Positions 44,932 to 58,391 of a stretch of DNA of 64,000 nucleotides are shown one piece after another. Position 1 is the stretch's first letter; the number at the start of each line of letters is the position of its first letter. Both the position numbers and the translations under genes were made by a program. Below the pieces are notes generated by a model, which saw nothing but the letters and a program-made list of their open reading frames with translations, was not told the DNA's origin and ran no database searches. The DNA comes from Zingiber officinale (taxonomy: Eukaryota; Streptophyta; Magnoliopsida; Zingiberales; Zingiberaceae): the NCBI RefSeq assembly GCF_018446385.1, contig NC_056004.1:30076492-30140491 (forward strand), written 5' to 3'.

Positions 44932-47900
44932 TCAAATGCAGTGCGTTTCGTTGAAACTGTCTGATGAAAGAAGGCGGCTCATTAGCACTTTAAGCCTCTC
45001 AGCACCGGGACCAGGCCGGAGCTCAGTGACATTCCTCACTTGATACTGTAGATCATCACTTATATTCATTTTTAGTGCATCATACCATTTGCTAGGCACA
45101 AAACCATCCAGATCACGGCCCAAGAGCTCCTTATCAATCTTGTCAAGAACAGTGTCATTTCTGCCAAACTTCCTGGCAAATGGAGCATTGCTGATGACCA
45201 TCTTTGAGAAGTCTTCTAGGGTGAGAAGGTGAGGATGCTGCTGTGGAGGGTTATCCCAAGCTATGAAATGAAGATCATTGTTGACAGTCGTGTTACGAAA
45301 CTCAGGGGCATTGCAGATGACTGTCTGAAAGTATCCCTCAGGGGACGATATATAGTTTGCATAATACATTAGAATTGTCCTTGGAAGGTTGTCCCACCCC
45401 CACAAACAGAATTCAATGAACTGATGAGAAAGCATCATCCAAGCAGAACCTGTGAGAAAAAAAAAACATATTAATAACCACTAATGCCCCAGTGGAATCA
45501 TGCAAAGTTTGAACAAGGAAAATGTATCGAATAATTCACTGGAAATTGACAGTTCGTGAATAGCTTCCTTACTAAATCATCTATTTTGATTCTCGAGCTC
45601 TTTTGAACACAATTTTTTTTTCACCATTCAAACAGAAGGTGGAGGTAACAATAGCAAGTTCATGGTTTTTTCAAACATTTCCAATGAAAAACATAAGAGG
45701 CACAGATAGATAATATACATATAAGACAAACACGAACCAGAATTATTTGGGGTCAGACACACAATCTTATCCATTTCCCTTAACGAAATCTAACAAGGTT
45801 ATATCACTGCTAAAATTAAGATCTCATAAGCCGCGTTTAATGGTGTTATGTTCTCTTTAATTTCTCTGTACCATTCGTACCTTCAATCCTAATTGACTTA
45901 GCTAATCTAATTATTCAATTCATTAGTTTCCTTTGAATATGAAGCTAACATCTCAATCAATTTTCTATCTTTTATGGTCCATTTGAACTACATCTAGCTA
46001 CTTTTAGATAGTCATTGTCATCATCATCATCATAGTGTCATGTTTATCCTAACTATTTGGTAGTTCACTACATGAATCTTATCCTCTATTGAGCTCAATG
46101 CAAACCATATTGAAATTAATTAAAAAAAATTTGTTACATTGAATATTCTTTTTAAAATCCCTCACTATTGCTTACACAGTCCACTCTAATAGATTCAACT
46201 CTTCTAATTTATAGAACCAGTAACTACTTTTGAACATGGATAATAGTAATTTTTATGTTATTTTCTCATAAGTACACACTTTCCTATAAATATTTGTTTC
46301 TGTGTCACACTGAGCTTTTATGGCTGTCTTTTACAAAACTATCAATTATCACTGATAAAGTATGATTGACCATACATCACAATCTTATGAGAACTTCCAT
46401 TTAGCCTAAGAAGCATTTGATCAAGACCCAGTACTGCAGAAACTCCTCAATTCTAACCATTCAGTCTTTATCATATTCATGATTGTTTCACCAGAACTCT
46501 TTATTTAATAATATTGTACATAAAAATTATTACAAAAATTTCCTCTTCATTGAACTTAACTATCACCTCACTTGTTTTTTTTTCTTATTGTTGAAACTAG
46601 ATTTCCTGCATAAGAGTTTTTAAAGCTTCTCTTTATGATTCATGCATAAATTCATTCTCTATTCTCTAATCAATTAACCAATTATATTAGCAAATAACAT
46701 ACACCATTAATGTTTAACCCATAGAGGTTTATCCAGAATATATCTGGCAAATTTATCTTAAAAAGTGTTTAAAAAAAAGGATGAAACTCACTAGAAGAAT
46801 CAATTATTATAACCTCAATAACTCCAATACTGGTAACTACATTATTGAACATATTTTTTCCACAGCGATATAAAAATAATGTACTACTGATAATAGTAAC
46901 TAAACTAACAGATGAAAAGAACAATTAAACAAGTCATACAAAGGAGTACATTTCAGACAAAAACAACATGTAAGGAGTACATTGATCTCATGCTGCCATT
47001 GAACACTTATGTAAAGGATCTATGGCTAGAAAATATCTAGATGTCTTAAATTACACTTAACCACATTAAATCAAGTTTTCTTTATTCCTCCTCTAACTCT
47101 CACATTCAACTCTAATTGATTTGATTCATTTAACTACAGAAATTACTCAGTTGATCAAGAGTCAATCATGAACATGACTGTATCATCTTTATTTTCTCTT
47201 ATTGTATTATTCATTGAAACTAATATCTAATTTCACTTGGACTCTATTTTATCTATCATAAATTGTGGGAGAATCATGGGTAATCAACCCAAGATGCTGT
47301 CATAAAAGTGTGCATAACTTCACATGGATGAAAAAAAAAAGATAAATAATAGAAACAAGGCATGGCTATTCAACCATTAGTCTCAAACAATTTTTGTGAA
47401 TTTAAAAAGCAACGGAAGTTTGACATGAATCTTATTTCCCTTCTCTAATCCACCTAATGATTGTCATTCTTCTTCTCAAACTCACAATCTGTCTGTAGCA
47501 TTCATGTTAAAACACAGGGAACTTCTGCCCAATCTTACAGTCTGTAGCATGAATGTTAAGACCCAGGAACCTTTTTTCAGTCACACAATGACTGTAGCAT
47601 ACATGTTCAGATTCAAGGAACCATACCCTTAGCTCCAAATGAAAGACTAGTGGTTCATATTCATTATTAAGCATACATCATGTAAGATCCAAGGAGCTTT
47701 ACGATCTCACATCTCTGTAGCATACATGTTCAGATTAAAGAAAACCATACTCTTTTCTTCAAATGAAAGACTAATGATTCATAATCATGATTAAGTTTCC
47801 ACCACCATAGAAATGGGTCCAAGCTTTCTTCATTTGGCCCCAATCAAGCAAACTGTTTTATCATTTTCATAGCAACACTCACAAGAAAGAGATGTATATG

Positions 47901-50401
47901 CCTATAGACTGGAACCACATGATTTCCCTGTCTTTGTATGCCATCCTTTCACATCAGTCATGCACAATTCCTACACTCAAGGAATATCTAATTTAGTTCC
48001 TGCATTGTAGACATGAGGGCCAGTGATATAGCCTTGTAATATTGTAGCCACAAAATGTACCCACCAATGAATTTGTGGCCTGTCCTTCACAAAAGATACA
48101 GGGTGTAAAAAATAGTCAATACAAACCATACACAGTGTACAAAGGTTATGCAAATTTATAAAAAATCAGGGACCTAGTTATTCTAGTCCAAACCAACCCC
48201 ATTGTTGCGAAACCTACATAGCTATAATAGGTTAATTCTATTAAATGTCAAATTATTCCCTTTTCCAACTCTGCCTACAACTTGACTCCTGATTCCATAT
48301 CCTAGCATTGTTCCAGACTGTAACGCTTAAAGTTCTTCTAAATTTAGAAAATAAAAGAATGAGATTATACTGAACACAATGATAGTAAGATTTACATACA
48401 ACCTAAGATGAGAATATATCATGTCATCGACATACTGTACTAATTCCTTGAATGACAAATGATAAAAAGGAACATGCCACATTACCATGAACCACAATAA
48501 TCGTAATAGTAAAGAAAGCAGTTTATTAGAAAATTGTCATATAAAAGTAAGATTGCAGATTTGGTAATGGTTAAACATCTCTCTTGTTCTACTCAAGTAC
48601 TAAACTGCTGCAAATGTTATTATAAAAAGACTCGAGGATAACTTGGAAATCTAAAAAGTTCCACTTGGGCAAACCCCAATACGTGTTTCTATCATGTCAG
48701 TTTAAGCATCCAACAATAACTAACAACCCAAGTACTAGAGAAATAGCTGCTTCACAGAATAATGTGTTTAAAACATACACAGTAAAATGAAAAAGGAAAG
48801 AGCACATAATTCATGTACACCTTAAGTATAGACTAGTGGGCACTTAGTCTTTGTACCTATAAAGAGCTTGAATGCAGTGGGTACGGTTCTTTTCTCAGTA
48901 ATCCAAAAGACATCAGTTTTCTGCAAACTATAAAGCCCAGGGTCGATAATTATTGGCTTAGCTCGGAAGTGCCTGATATTACAATTTCAAGAGCATCAAT
49001 AAGCATGATGTAAATCAAGGGATGTCTATAATACTGCCAATCAATGAGTGTGTCTTACGTACTCCTTCCATCCAATGTCACTTGTATGCTCAATAAAGTT
49101 CAGCTCTCTGGGTACACTTGAAAGTGCATAGAGTAGATCTGCTCGAGAAAGATAAGAAACTATGCAGTAAGCAAAGCTTCAAAATGTTCTTTGCAATATG
49201 AGAATGACCAAAGTTGGATTTGATTTGAAATATCAATTAACAGAAATATATCCATGAAATAACACATTGGATCAATTGTGAGAAATAATCACCCAATAAA
49301 AGTTTTGAAAAGGTAATCAAGATTTTAGAGCATGGACAGTAACAAATGAACTAAGATACAGATAGCCATGACCATCCCATAACTATTCTTGTCACAAACT
49401 GGAGCGTGTTATTCAGCAGGGTTGTGTGCAAGAAAGACTGCTTGTTTCGGATGTAGAATGATCAGAAAGTCAAACAAATGATGATGTACTTTATTGCTGA
49501 ATCAGGGAAGAACTAGCTAGAAACTTATTGCAATGCCTATAACCAAGGGTATCGTACAGTTGAGAACTACCTCAGATAAACAAAACAAACCTGATGGGGG
49601 TACTGCTAAGAGGATCCATTATTCAAATACTTTAGGCAATACCTAACTAGCAGTAACAAATGGGTAATAGGATTGACATTCCCAAGTATAGATCAAAAAG
49701 AAAACTAATCAACATCCAATTGCAGATGGGAAACTATATATGAGTGACAAAATAATAGTTGGGTTTCAAACCTCACCATCCTGGGTGACAAGAGGGTAGT
49801 CGGAGGCGCTGAGATTGATGAACCAATCCCAGTCGCCGCGCTCCTTAAGAAGGACAGAGGCGGCGTGAAGCGTGTTCGTAACCATAGTAGGGCCTCGGTA
49901 GGTGACCATATTCGCCCGATCTATGACCCTCACGTTTCCGAAACGAGAGTACACAGGATCGTTTCGTATAGCAGCGGCGACCTCTAGACGTTCCGATGCA
50001 GGGGCTTCAAGATCGAGGTGAACCACGTACTGATTGTTCGGGTGATAGAGAGCGCGGAGGGTCCGCCGCAAGCTACGGCCGTCTCCGGCCGAGCCGGAGA
50101 TGAGGTATGCGAGGCGGGGGACCGGGCGAGGCGGCACGGCGTCATGCGGCGAAGAGGAGAGGAGCTTAGACTCGACGAAGAGAGGCTCATCGGAGACGGT
50201 GCTAGGGATCTGGGAGAAGGATAGGAGGAGGAGGGCCTGTTGGGACAAGGAGGCGGAGGAGAAGGATGAGATGGAAGAGGAGGAAAAGGCGAAGAGGGAG
50301 GCGGAGATTACGAGGGATGAGAGGAAGAAGGAGGTGAGCAGGGGAACCATCCATTTAGTCCTCCGCTGAAGCTGATACGGCGGTGGAGGCTGGGTCTCCA
50401 T
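44932..50401 (-). CDS. GT14 family beta-glucuronosyltransferase (GlcAT14-like), complement(join(44932..45449,48857..48972,49059..49138,49777..50401))
   Basis: A type II membrane protein of about 445 residues: a short cytosolic N-terminus, one membrane segment (about residues 18-40, MVPLLTSFFLSSLVISASLF), a Ser-rich stem, then the GT14 'Branch' domain. Motifs: RLAYLISGSAGD, YHPNNQYVVHLD, DWDWFINLSASDYPLVTQD, LNFIEHTSDIGWKE, RAKPIIIDPGLY, GSAWMMLSHQF, GWDNLPRTILMYYANY, SSPEGYFQTVICN and WDNPPQQHPHLL. In the family these Golgi enzymes add glucuronic acid to arabinogalactan-protein glycans; Arabidopsis GlcAT14A-C are closest by motif. Exon 1 to 2 and exon 3 to 4 join in frame. The exon 2/3 junction does not: GAGTAC|GTAAG to ATATCAG|GCAC leaves one extra base (total 1339 nt). 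Intron 3 is 3.4 kb and holds no gene. The neighbour HO1 is transcribed in the same direction. Confidence 0.82.
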
Positions 50402-51546
50402 TGGCCAGGCGACGGGCGGTGGTCAGTCACTCCGCCGCCCTCCGTTTCGGTGCCACGGTGTAGTCAATCCGAGCTCAATTCGCTGTATTTACGAGTGGAA
50501 ACGATGGCATTGGGTACGTGTCCGGGAGGTCAGTGGAATCCTGATGGACGGTTAAGATGGATCTGGTACATGGAAGGTGGGCGGTTGGTTGGTCGTCGAC
50601 GACGACTGAGTCGGGTGACAAAAATGAAAAAAAATATTCAAATTCCCAGAGACGTGGGACAAAGTCGCCGTTGACCTGACGTTTGTGAATAATTCATCCT
50701 CTTCATTGATTAATATTTTACACATTAATAATTCAAGATAAACACGACTTTGTAAATTAGAATTTCTTTGCAAATCTCACTTGTATTTGTAAAGACATCC
50801 TCTAGTCAATTGTTTGCCAATGGAAGACGAGCATTTGGTGTGTGTTTTTAACTATTGGTATAATTTCATATAAATTTTAAAGAACGCGAAGGTAAGGCCT
50901 TCCAAGTAACTCGATATACCACGAAGAACATTAATTATATCCCCCTGTTCCATCACAAGACTCAACCCATTTAATTGGCAATTAATGCATCTAGGATATT
51001 TACAACACGACCTACCAATTAACATAATTTCCACTGGCAATTAATTCAATTCGGTTCTCAATAATACGATTCCATTGTCCTTTTCTCTCGTAGCTTCAAA
51101 CAAAAAAGGCATTTGTTTCACTCGATTATCATGATATTTTTTCTCTCGAAAGAAATCATTAGTCTTACTTATGCTTCATGGAGTGAAATTTTCATGTACC
51201 CTCATATGAGTAGAATTTTCATGTACCCTATGGATCTGACTAGCGCATGAAATATTATCATCATGAGATTTGAAGTTCAAATCTCGACAAAATCAAGATA
51301 AATATCTTCTCAAATATAAAAAATAATTAATCGAAATTATTTGCTTCTCTTATCAACCTGAGAAACAAGCGAAATGTACCCTTTTTTTTTCCTACTGCAA
51401 ATTCTTCTTAACACAGCAGCATGAAAGCGAATTACACAACGACCACAGATTCGTTTGCGAATAACATAATCTTGTGAAACAGCACGCTATGAAACAGCAA
51501 AATAGTCGTAATACTTTTAGTTAATAGCTGATGAATCCTTCATTTG
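50402..51546. other. Intergenic: GT14 promoter side and HO1 3' flank
   Basis: About 1.1 kb with no gene. The first 60-80 bp before the GT14 ATG are GC-rich, as expected for a leader, and the rest is AT-rich. Short frames here (for example 50,450-50,674) have no recognisable domain. Confidence 0.5.
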
Positions 51547-54500
51547 CTACGGCAATATCAAACGGAGTATATCGCCTGAATATTTGAATGATTTCTCAGT
51601 CTCCTCCAAACAATGATCCTTCTCTTCTCTAGACCAGTTCTGCAAAAAATATGAAATACAAAGTGCTGTAGGAAATCTGGAAAAAAAAAAAGGGCAGCAG
51701 AAACTTAATAAGCAAGAAAATGTCTATGGTCATACCGAAGCAACTTTATTCAGCTTATTGCGCACATTTTGCAACAGTTCGGATAGATTGCCATCCCACT
51801 TGTAGAATGCTAGCTCCTTGTTGTCTAGGATTTTCTCTGCCGCCTAGGAGGAAGAGATGAAGTTAAATTGACAAAGAATCAATGAATTTAGCTAACAGCA
51901 TTATGACAAGTACATAACAAATTGTGTACCACCACAAATAAGCTGTGACATGGCCAAGTGAATTGAGTGTGACACAATTAGTTAGTCGAATGAGATTATT
52001 TGTGTGCCGCATTACTCTGATTTGCAACAGATACAAAGGGCATGTAAATCAAGAATGCAGCTAGCTATGATATCATGCCTTTCTATAAATGTGCGCAGAT
52101 AAAAACAGCAGGCTGGTCTGAGACCAAAGTTATGACCCTACATGGTCTTCCACATGTTCACAATCGATCTAATTTGAGCATTCAGAAATGGAGTGGTGAA
52201 CTCTCAGCATTAGCTATGCAACTAAGAACAGATTTGTTGTCAATTGAGGAGAACCTGTCCATTTTGGGCACTCATGCTGCAAACTCTATCTTTGGGCCTC
52301 CAAGGATCAATTGAAGTATAGTACTATTTCTTAAATACTGAACATCCTCAATAACAATGTATTTTTATAATCTAATACTGCAAATATTTTTTTCCCTACT
52401 TTCCTTTATTAGTTCTTCTTGCAAGGCTCTTCGTTGTGAGATTTTGTTTCCAAATTAATGAACAGAGCAACTCAAATAAAGTTAATGAAATGCATACCGA
52501 GGGAAAACATTTATGCCGGATCACCAAATTATTATAATGTATAGAGTAACTGAATTTCTAAAAGCTAAACTGAAAATAGATATAGAAAAAAAACTCTAGT
52601 AATACATCAAATTGTCTGGTAAGGCAACCTTTGCACAAGAAATGTGTCATTTCAGAACATTTTAGGCAGCACAATGACATCTGGAAAACGATATTTAGAT
52701 ATTAAAGTACCTTGCTGCCAATCATTCGACCACCAGCAGTGTGAGCAAAGTATACATTATAGAAGTGACATATGAATGCTTGAGGATCCTTTTCGGAAAG
52801 CTCCTCCAGATACTGAGCATAAGAAGCACCAGGAGCAGAGGGGTCAGGAATCGTATGCCCTTGGCCCTTAAACCATTCTAAATCTTTAGCTAATTTGTCA
52901 GACCTTTCCAAGCCAGTATTCTCGAACTCAGCATCTACAAATAGTGGCTATATATCATACTGAACTAGGTTCCAATTTCCAAATACATGCTAAGTAAATT
53001 TACTAGCTAGTGCAAGAAAATTAAGAAATAACAAGCGCAGCATCCATTGACTATTATATTTAATCAAAATATAATTTACAGGTGATGCAACGACAAGGAA
53101 GAGGACCCAAAGACATTCTTTAATCCAACACAATCTAATAAACAATATGCTCACTCGCCAATAAATACTCATTCTGATGCTGATTGTACAAAACAAGTTA
53201 CAAACTGTAGAACTATTTCATCTTGTGCAATAAAACCAACAATGCATCTGAAATAGTTAAAGGGATATAAAGTTGGTCAATTTTTTAATTTTTTTGAAAA
53301 CCCTATGGAAATTTTTTAACAGTTGGGATCCAATTTAAGTTTTCATCTCCCTTCCATCCATAGATTGACAAAAAGCAATCAATTGCACTTTAGGAAATTT
53401 GTTTAGGTGTCAAGTGTCAAGAACAAATGGACAATGGTGTGAATACAAGTTAGTCTAGCTAGAGTGAATAGGTGAATGCAAGTTAGTCTAGCTAGAGTTT
53501 GTAAAGTTGAGTATGGGTCCAAAAACTCGTCAAACTATAGACCTAATTCCTGTACTTACTGCTTTCCATTTATTTGAGTTAGTTGATAGTTCTGCTGAGT
53601 GTATTCAAGATATTCATACCGAAATTTGAATAAAAATTGCAATAAATAATGAAACATACAAAATTATAACTAGCACATACCATAAATTCAAGGAGTTAAA
53701 CATAAGGGGCTATATTCTTGCTAGCATCTACCCCAAACACTTTCCTAGAAACACCTTAAAAAAACATCATGCTCACTACTTTGGCCCCTTTAAATTATGA
53801 GAAAACTTGATTATAATGCATTGTTAGTAACTCACCAACTTAATATAAACATTACTATAGCGCAGAGGATTTACAGCATTCGTACTGTCTTCCATCTATT
53901 GATATTTCTATATGCCACACCACCACAGTATTAGTTTCTATATTCCCATTATAACACTCAGTAGACCAAGCACATTATAGATGCTCAGACAGTGCTAGCC
54001 TCCCACTGTCTCACAGCAACAAAGGGTTTTCGGACGCCAATGATGATTGGGCCGGTGAGGACCAACTTGGACTCCTCATGAGTTACTCAAAGAAATGAAA
54101 CAACAATATATCAATTTATCCACAGAGGTGCAATTAGTTCACTTGATAGATTTTGATTGTTCACTTGATAGAGTCAAATTCTTCTTGATGAGGGAGAACG
54201 ACAAGTTTATTATTTTATTTTAATTTTTTTAATTCTAAATAAAAGGTTATTTATAATTATGACAGAGATGTTAGCTACCTAATGCGCATTATTTTCTAAG
54301 AACATACCTTATTTAGAATCTATAAAAGAGTTAAGATCTTATATGTTTAGGTATCTCAAAAATATCTTTCTCTTCGCGATTGAGTTGTGAGTTCAAATTT
54401 TTGACGGCGCAATTAGTTCTTACGATCAAACAAAACTGCAAACAGAAACATAAAAAGGTGAAAGTAGAAGGAACCAAAAACTTACACCAGGGATAGGCGG

Positions 54501-54894
54501 CATTCCGGATGATTATTTCCAGGGTATCATACACGATCTTGCTATCAACTAGGAAACGGAGGTACCCCTCCATGGACGGTTCCCACTTAAAAACCGGCGG
54601 CCCTTCAGGCTCCTTCTCACCCTCCTTGGCTTGATCCCTGGTGTGCAGCTTCATCGCAACTGCCCTCATCTCGTCGACGAACGCACGGTCCCGGCCGGAG
54701 GCCTGCCGCTCCTTTGGCATCTCGGTGGCGGTGGCAGTAACGACAATGGCTCGCAGGGGAAGTCGGTCGGAGGTGCCTCTCCGCTGGCGGTAAGGGAAGT
54801 TTAAGCGAACGGGGTCGGTAAGGGAGGCGGGGATGAGGCGAGCTCGAGGACAGGAGGTTCGGTATTGAGAGACGCGAAAGGCGGAGGAGGCCAT
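51547..54894 (-). CDS. HO1: Plastid heme oxygenase 1 (HY1/HO1), complement(join(51547..51639,51736..51843,52711..52934,54486..54894))
   Basis: Four exons with GT/AG borders join in frame to 277 residues, close to the 282 of Arabidopsis HO1. Residues 1 to about 55 are Ser/Arg-rich without acidic character, as in a chloroplast transit peptide. The heme oxygenase fold follows: [22 protein letters not shown] with the proximal heme ligand His at about residue 84; [62 protein letters not shown] with TAGGRMIG; and C-terminal [20 protein letters not shown]. The enzyme opens heme to biliverdin IX-alpha, CO and iron with ferredoxin as electron donor; biliverdin then feeds phytochromobilin synthesis for phytochrome. 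Intron 1 is 1551 bp, intron 2 867 bp and intron 3 96 bp. All catalytic features seen are intact. Confidence 0.95.
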
Positions 54895-55009
54895 AGTTAC
54901 GCGTATAGTTATGACGACAACGAAGCGAAGCCTTGTTTAGGGCTTGTGATGCAAGGAATAAGCCGACGGAGCGGAGAAGAGTGCTTGTAACAGCTAGCTC
55001 GGTGTGCTT

Positions 55010-55029
55010 CCGTTGCATCTATGCAACGG
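55010..55029. promoter_or_regulatory. Perfect inverted repeat in the HO1 promoter/leader
   Basis: CCGTTGCAT, CT, ATGCAACGG: 9-bp arms with a 2-bp spacer, about 115 bp upstream of the HO1 ATG. An AT-rich TATA-like stretch (TTATATTTTA on the minus strand, about 55,044-55,053) would place the transcription start close to it. Function unknown. Confidence 0.5.
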
Positions 55030-56380
55030 GATCTAAAAATAAAATATAATAAAATAAATGGAGGGGAGGATTCGGCAGATTTCCGAGATTATACGCACAA
55101 GTTAATACCCATATGTTAATTGGACCGTTCACGGGGGTGCATCAAAGGGTTGACAGTTTAATATAAAACGAGTAAAATAATTTAAAAGGTCTTTTTTATT
55201 TTTATGTTTTATATTAAATTCGCACTTTTAAGTTCACTATATTTGTACGTGTTCAATTAAAAAATTAAAGTCAGTTACGATTCTACTGGTCAAGAATATG
55301 AATGATGCCTGATCCATTCAAATAGCCCCTTTGGCCTTTTAGTGCGGTAGAGTTGATATTAAGATGGCAGAGTTGTTTCGATTTTCGCAAGATTTATTAT
55401 CTGAGGATTAAATATTTAATATCGAATCTCCCTTTTTCTTCAGTCTTCTATTGTCTTCTCTCTTTCTGTTTTCTGTAATTCAAGTATTTAAAATTGTCTT
55501 TGGGAGAAGGAAAGGACTGTTGTTTTATATAATTCAGCTCTCACGGTTTTGCCTTGCCACAGTCGTTGTCGTCGTCTCCGGAACTGTCATCTTCATTGCA
55601 CTCTACTGGCGGAAGCCCATCTCCTTGTCCGTCGACGCCGCGCGCCCTACCGTCCCCCGCAGGCGATCTCCACATCCTCTGTCGTTAATTAATTCCTCTC
55701 TCAAGTCGTCGAGTTGTGAAGAGGCGCTAGTGAAAGAAGCTCTGACTTCTCTCTAGAAGTCAAGGTTTGATCGCCGGCCGGAGGTAGGGCTTCCTCTTCG
55801 ACTGTGAGGAGAGTGTTAGGGTTAGGATCTAGATGCGTGTTGGAGCTTCATCAGTAGTGTCTGCGGCTCGCTGGCGCACCTATTTTCTTGACAAGTCACC
55901 GGACTGTCCTGGGCGAAAGACAGTTTAGGGAGGGCTTGAGGATGAAGCTATGATTTGGACGTTCACAGCTGCTGGATAGAGACAAAGGAAGTGGCGATCA
56001 CTGCTGAGGAAGAAGCGAGCACTGCCAAGGAAGAAAAGGAAGGTACAACAATTAGCTAGTAGGCAGGCACTGGGACGCTGTGGAAGGTTGCCGGTACAAC
56101 TGCTGAAGAAGACAAGGTGCATGAATGTGTGCAGACCGTAACAGAGACCTGCAAATTAAAGAATCATGGACAAAGATACATTTGATCATACTATACGTAA
56201 TACAACATCTCTTCCGTGTTGGCCCTGGGACGGGTTGACGGAGGCGCTGGGACGAACGTATTCGTCTTTTACCACCATAGTATACATAATACTACATGGC
56301 AAAAACAACACCAAAGACTCGGCTAGGCAATAGCTGTTGGTAACCGAAAGGTGATAGGTGATGTGCGTAAATTATATACA
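55030..56380. other. Upstream region of HO1, no gene
   Basis: AT-rich at first, then more GC-rich at 55,500-56,120 with frames such as 55,451-55,756 and 55,925-56,122. None shows a domain or splice pattern that I can support as a gene. The stretch 55,590-55,700 has a coding-like GC content, so a small decayed gene or first exon is possible. Confidence 0.4.
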
Positions 56381-56849
56381 TTTTTATGTATGTTTGGATA
56401 CACATTTATTTATATTTCATGAACATAATTTATATTTATTGCACTCTATTTCTTTATAATGTCATACTTTCACTATATTTTGTTCGGAGATCTGCTCTTT
56501 GCTTGTTTTGATTGACAGAACGTATATTGGAGCGAAAATAGAGTAAAAACACACACGATAATAACTTTGGAAGAGATCAAGTCAAGGTCGTGTGACCCAC
56601 ATGACCGTGTTCCCCCACCAGAGGTAAATCAAGCCACGACCGTGTCAATATCTTGTGGCCAGGCATCACACGGCCATGCCAAATGGCATGGCCGTGCCAA
56701 CTTTCCAAAGAAGAAGCAGAATATGGTCGTGTGGTGCAGACCGGCCATGTAGCCTTACCAAGGAGGGAGCATGACATGGCCGTGTGGTGCAGACCGGCCG
56801 TGTCACCTCAGCAGTGTATCCAGCACACGATCGTGTAGATCTACACGGC
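56381..56849 (+). mobile_element. Gypsy-like retrotransposon fragment with CACGGCCGTGT words
   Basis: The sequence GTGATTTGACAGAACGTATATTGGAGCGAA-type leader (about 56,505-56,540) is followed by repeated inverse words (GGCCGTGTGG, CACGACCGTG, CACACGGCC). Such text is typical of plant gypsy LTR or leader regions, from memory. It is cut at 56,849 by the Tat element 2 LTR. No coding capacity. Confidence 0.45.
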
Positions 56850-57747
56850 TGATCCTGTCCGAATGTCGAATCAACGGACGCTGGGCACGTGACGCTTCCG
56901 GCTGCTTGCGTGGATCTTCGACTGGCGGCACAAAGCTCCGGCGAACCTGCACAGAAGTCGGGCCGGGAAGGGATTCCCGACGGCGACCCTCCGACGCTCA
57001 AGTCAGGCGAAGCTCCAGAAAGAAACAGTGGCTTTAAAACTTGTAGATTGCGTACCTCCGGCGAAGAATGAGGGCCTTTATATAGGGCAGCGAAGAAGTG
57101 AGTGTACACCTACCGAGGTGTACACGTGTCCATAGCCCACACTCCAGTAAGGACTTGTCAGTGAGCTTCCCTAACCCATACTGCTACAGTCTTAGCATGT
57201 CCTCGATGGGACAGCGGAATCCCCTATCACAAGATTTGGAGCATGGCCCACACGTGAAACATACCTGCTGTCAGAAAAAGACGTTCCTTGTCCTTTTCCC
57301 CTTTGCTCCAAATCTGGCTTCCGGGCGGACAGTTCCCTCAACATCCGGCCGGACATACGCGATGGTTTACTTGGGGAGATCCTCCATCACGTGCTTTACG
57401 GGGACTATTAGCAGTGTTACCTTATGGCTTTGGCCGAGCGTGAGGTCCGCTCGGCCCACGACCTTTTCTACTGAGCGCCGGAACCCTGATTTCGACAGGG
57501 TGCCTTTAACCATCAGCCGTATATCGTCCGGTCGGCAAGCCGATCGGACCCATCCCCCTCCGGGCGTTCGATTCCGTCGGCCGGCCGGACGTCCGGTCGG
57601 ACCCTGCCCTCTCCAGCCGTCCGGTTGGTCCCGGCCTTCTCTGGGCGTCCGGCCGGACCCGGCCCTCTCCGGATGGACGACTGCCACTGTGGCTTCCACA
57701 TGGCGTTGACTTCACAGGGCGGGCCCCCTGCTCTTACTACCGGATCA
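56850..57747 (-). mobile_element. 3' LTR of Tat-type Ty3/gypsy element 2
   Basis: Top strand runs TGATCCTGTCC to CCGGATCA, so the element-strand LTR is TGATCC...GGATCA with 6-bp inverted ends. It shares the GGACAGGATCA terminus with Tat element 1. The minus-strand PPT GAAGGGGAGGCAAG follows at 57,748-57,761. The LTR is 898 bp and rich in GTCCGGCCGGAC-like inverse words (57,520-57,680). The 5' LTR lies beyond the window. Confidence 0.82.
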
Positions 57748-58113
57748 CTTGCCTCCCCTTCAAGTCTAGTCGAAGGAGGCGAATAGTCCGACTGACTGGA
57801 CTAAGAATCCGGCCGAGCGGTTCCTCCATGCTTGTATCATCCGCTCGGCCAACCATAGAGGTAGCCTTAAGCGAATCAACAATGGTCTTCACCGGATCTC
57901 CTCGTATTCTGCGCCAATCTTCGACATTAAGGTTGAGCATGCTTTTATTAAATGCTCCGAATGATTGAATGCCACGTGGAGCACTGCCATCGGTGTACGG
58001 CGGCGGTGGCGTGATGTTTTGATGTGATCGAAGTGATTCGAAATGGATGGCTCGATGCATGCTTTGATTCCCGTGACCTGGATCCAACGGTGGAGGCTGC
58101 CCGGCCCTCACCC

Positions 58114-58120
58114 TATAAAT
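58114..58120 (+). promoter_or_regulatory. TATA box of the Tat-2 antisense ORF
   Basis: TATAAAT after CCGGCCCTCACCC, about 270 bp before the ATG at 58,392. It suggests the antisense ORF has its own plus-strand promoter inside the element. Confidence 0.5.
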
Positions 58121-58391
58121 TCTTCGTTTTTCCTTCTCTTCGTCACCTGCCTCCGCGATTTCGACCATTGCCTCCTGCGCTTTGGAGCTCCGGCGATCCT
58201 GTTTCTGCTCTCCGACGCTCTCCGGCGCCTTTTTCGCGATCCCTTTCCCCGCAGTAAGGTTTTATAGCTTTCCTTCCTCCTTTCCGGTGTTTCCTCCGCA
58301 TTTCTTCCTCAGTTTCGATCCTTGAAACCTCCTTTCGTTTGCTGTTGTTTTTCTCCTGCCTTTTTGCCTTTTGATTCCTTCCGATCGGCCC

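Noticed and set aside
45450-48856. Possible gene inside the 3.4-kb intron of the GT14 gene
   Set aside because: AT-rich with no open frame or RNA gene recognised; GT/AG borders fit a long intron.
55451-55756. Possible small membrane protein gene upstream of HO1
   Set aside because: One hydrophobic stretch only, no homology I recognise, and no splice or promoter support.
57098-57715. Five overlapping ORFs in the Tat-2 LTR
   Set aside because: GC-rich LTR sequence with inverse words keeps several frames open. The position inside TG..CA termini explains it.
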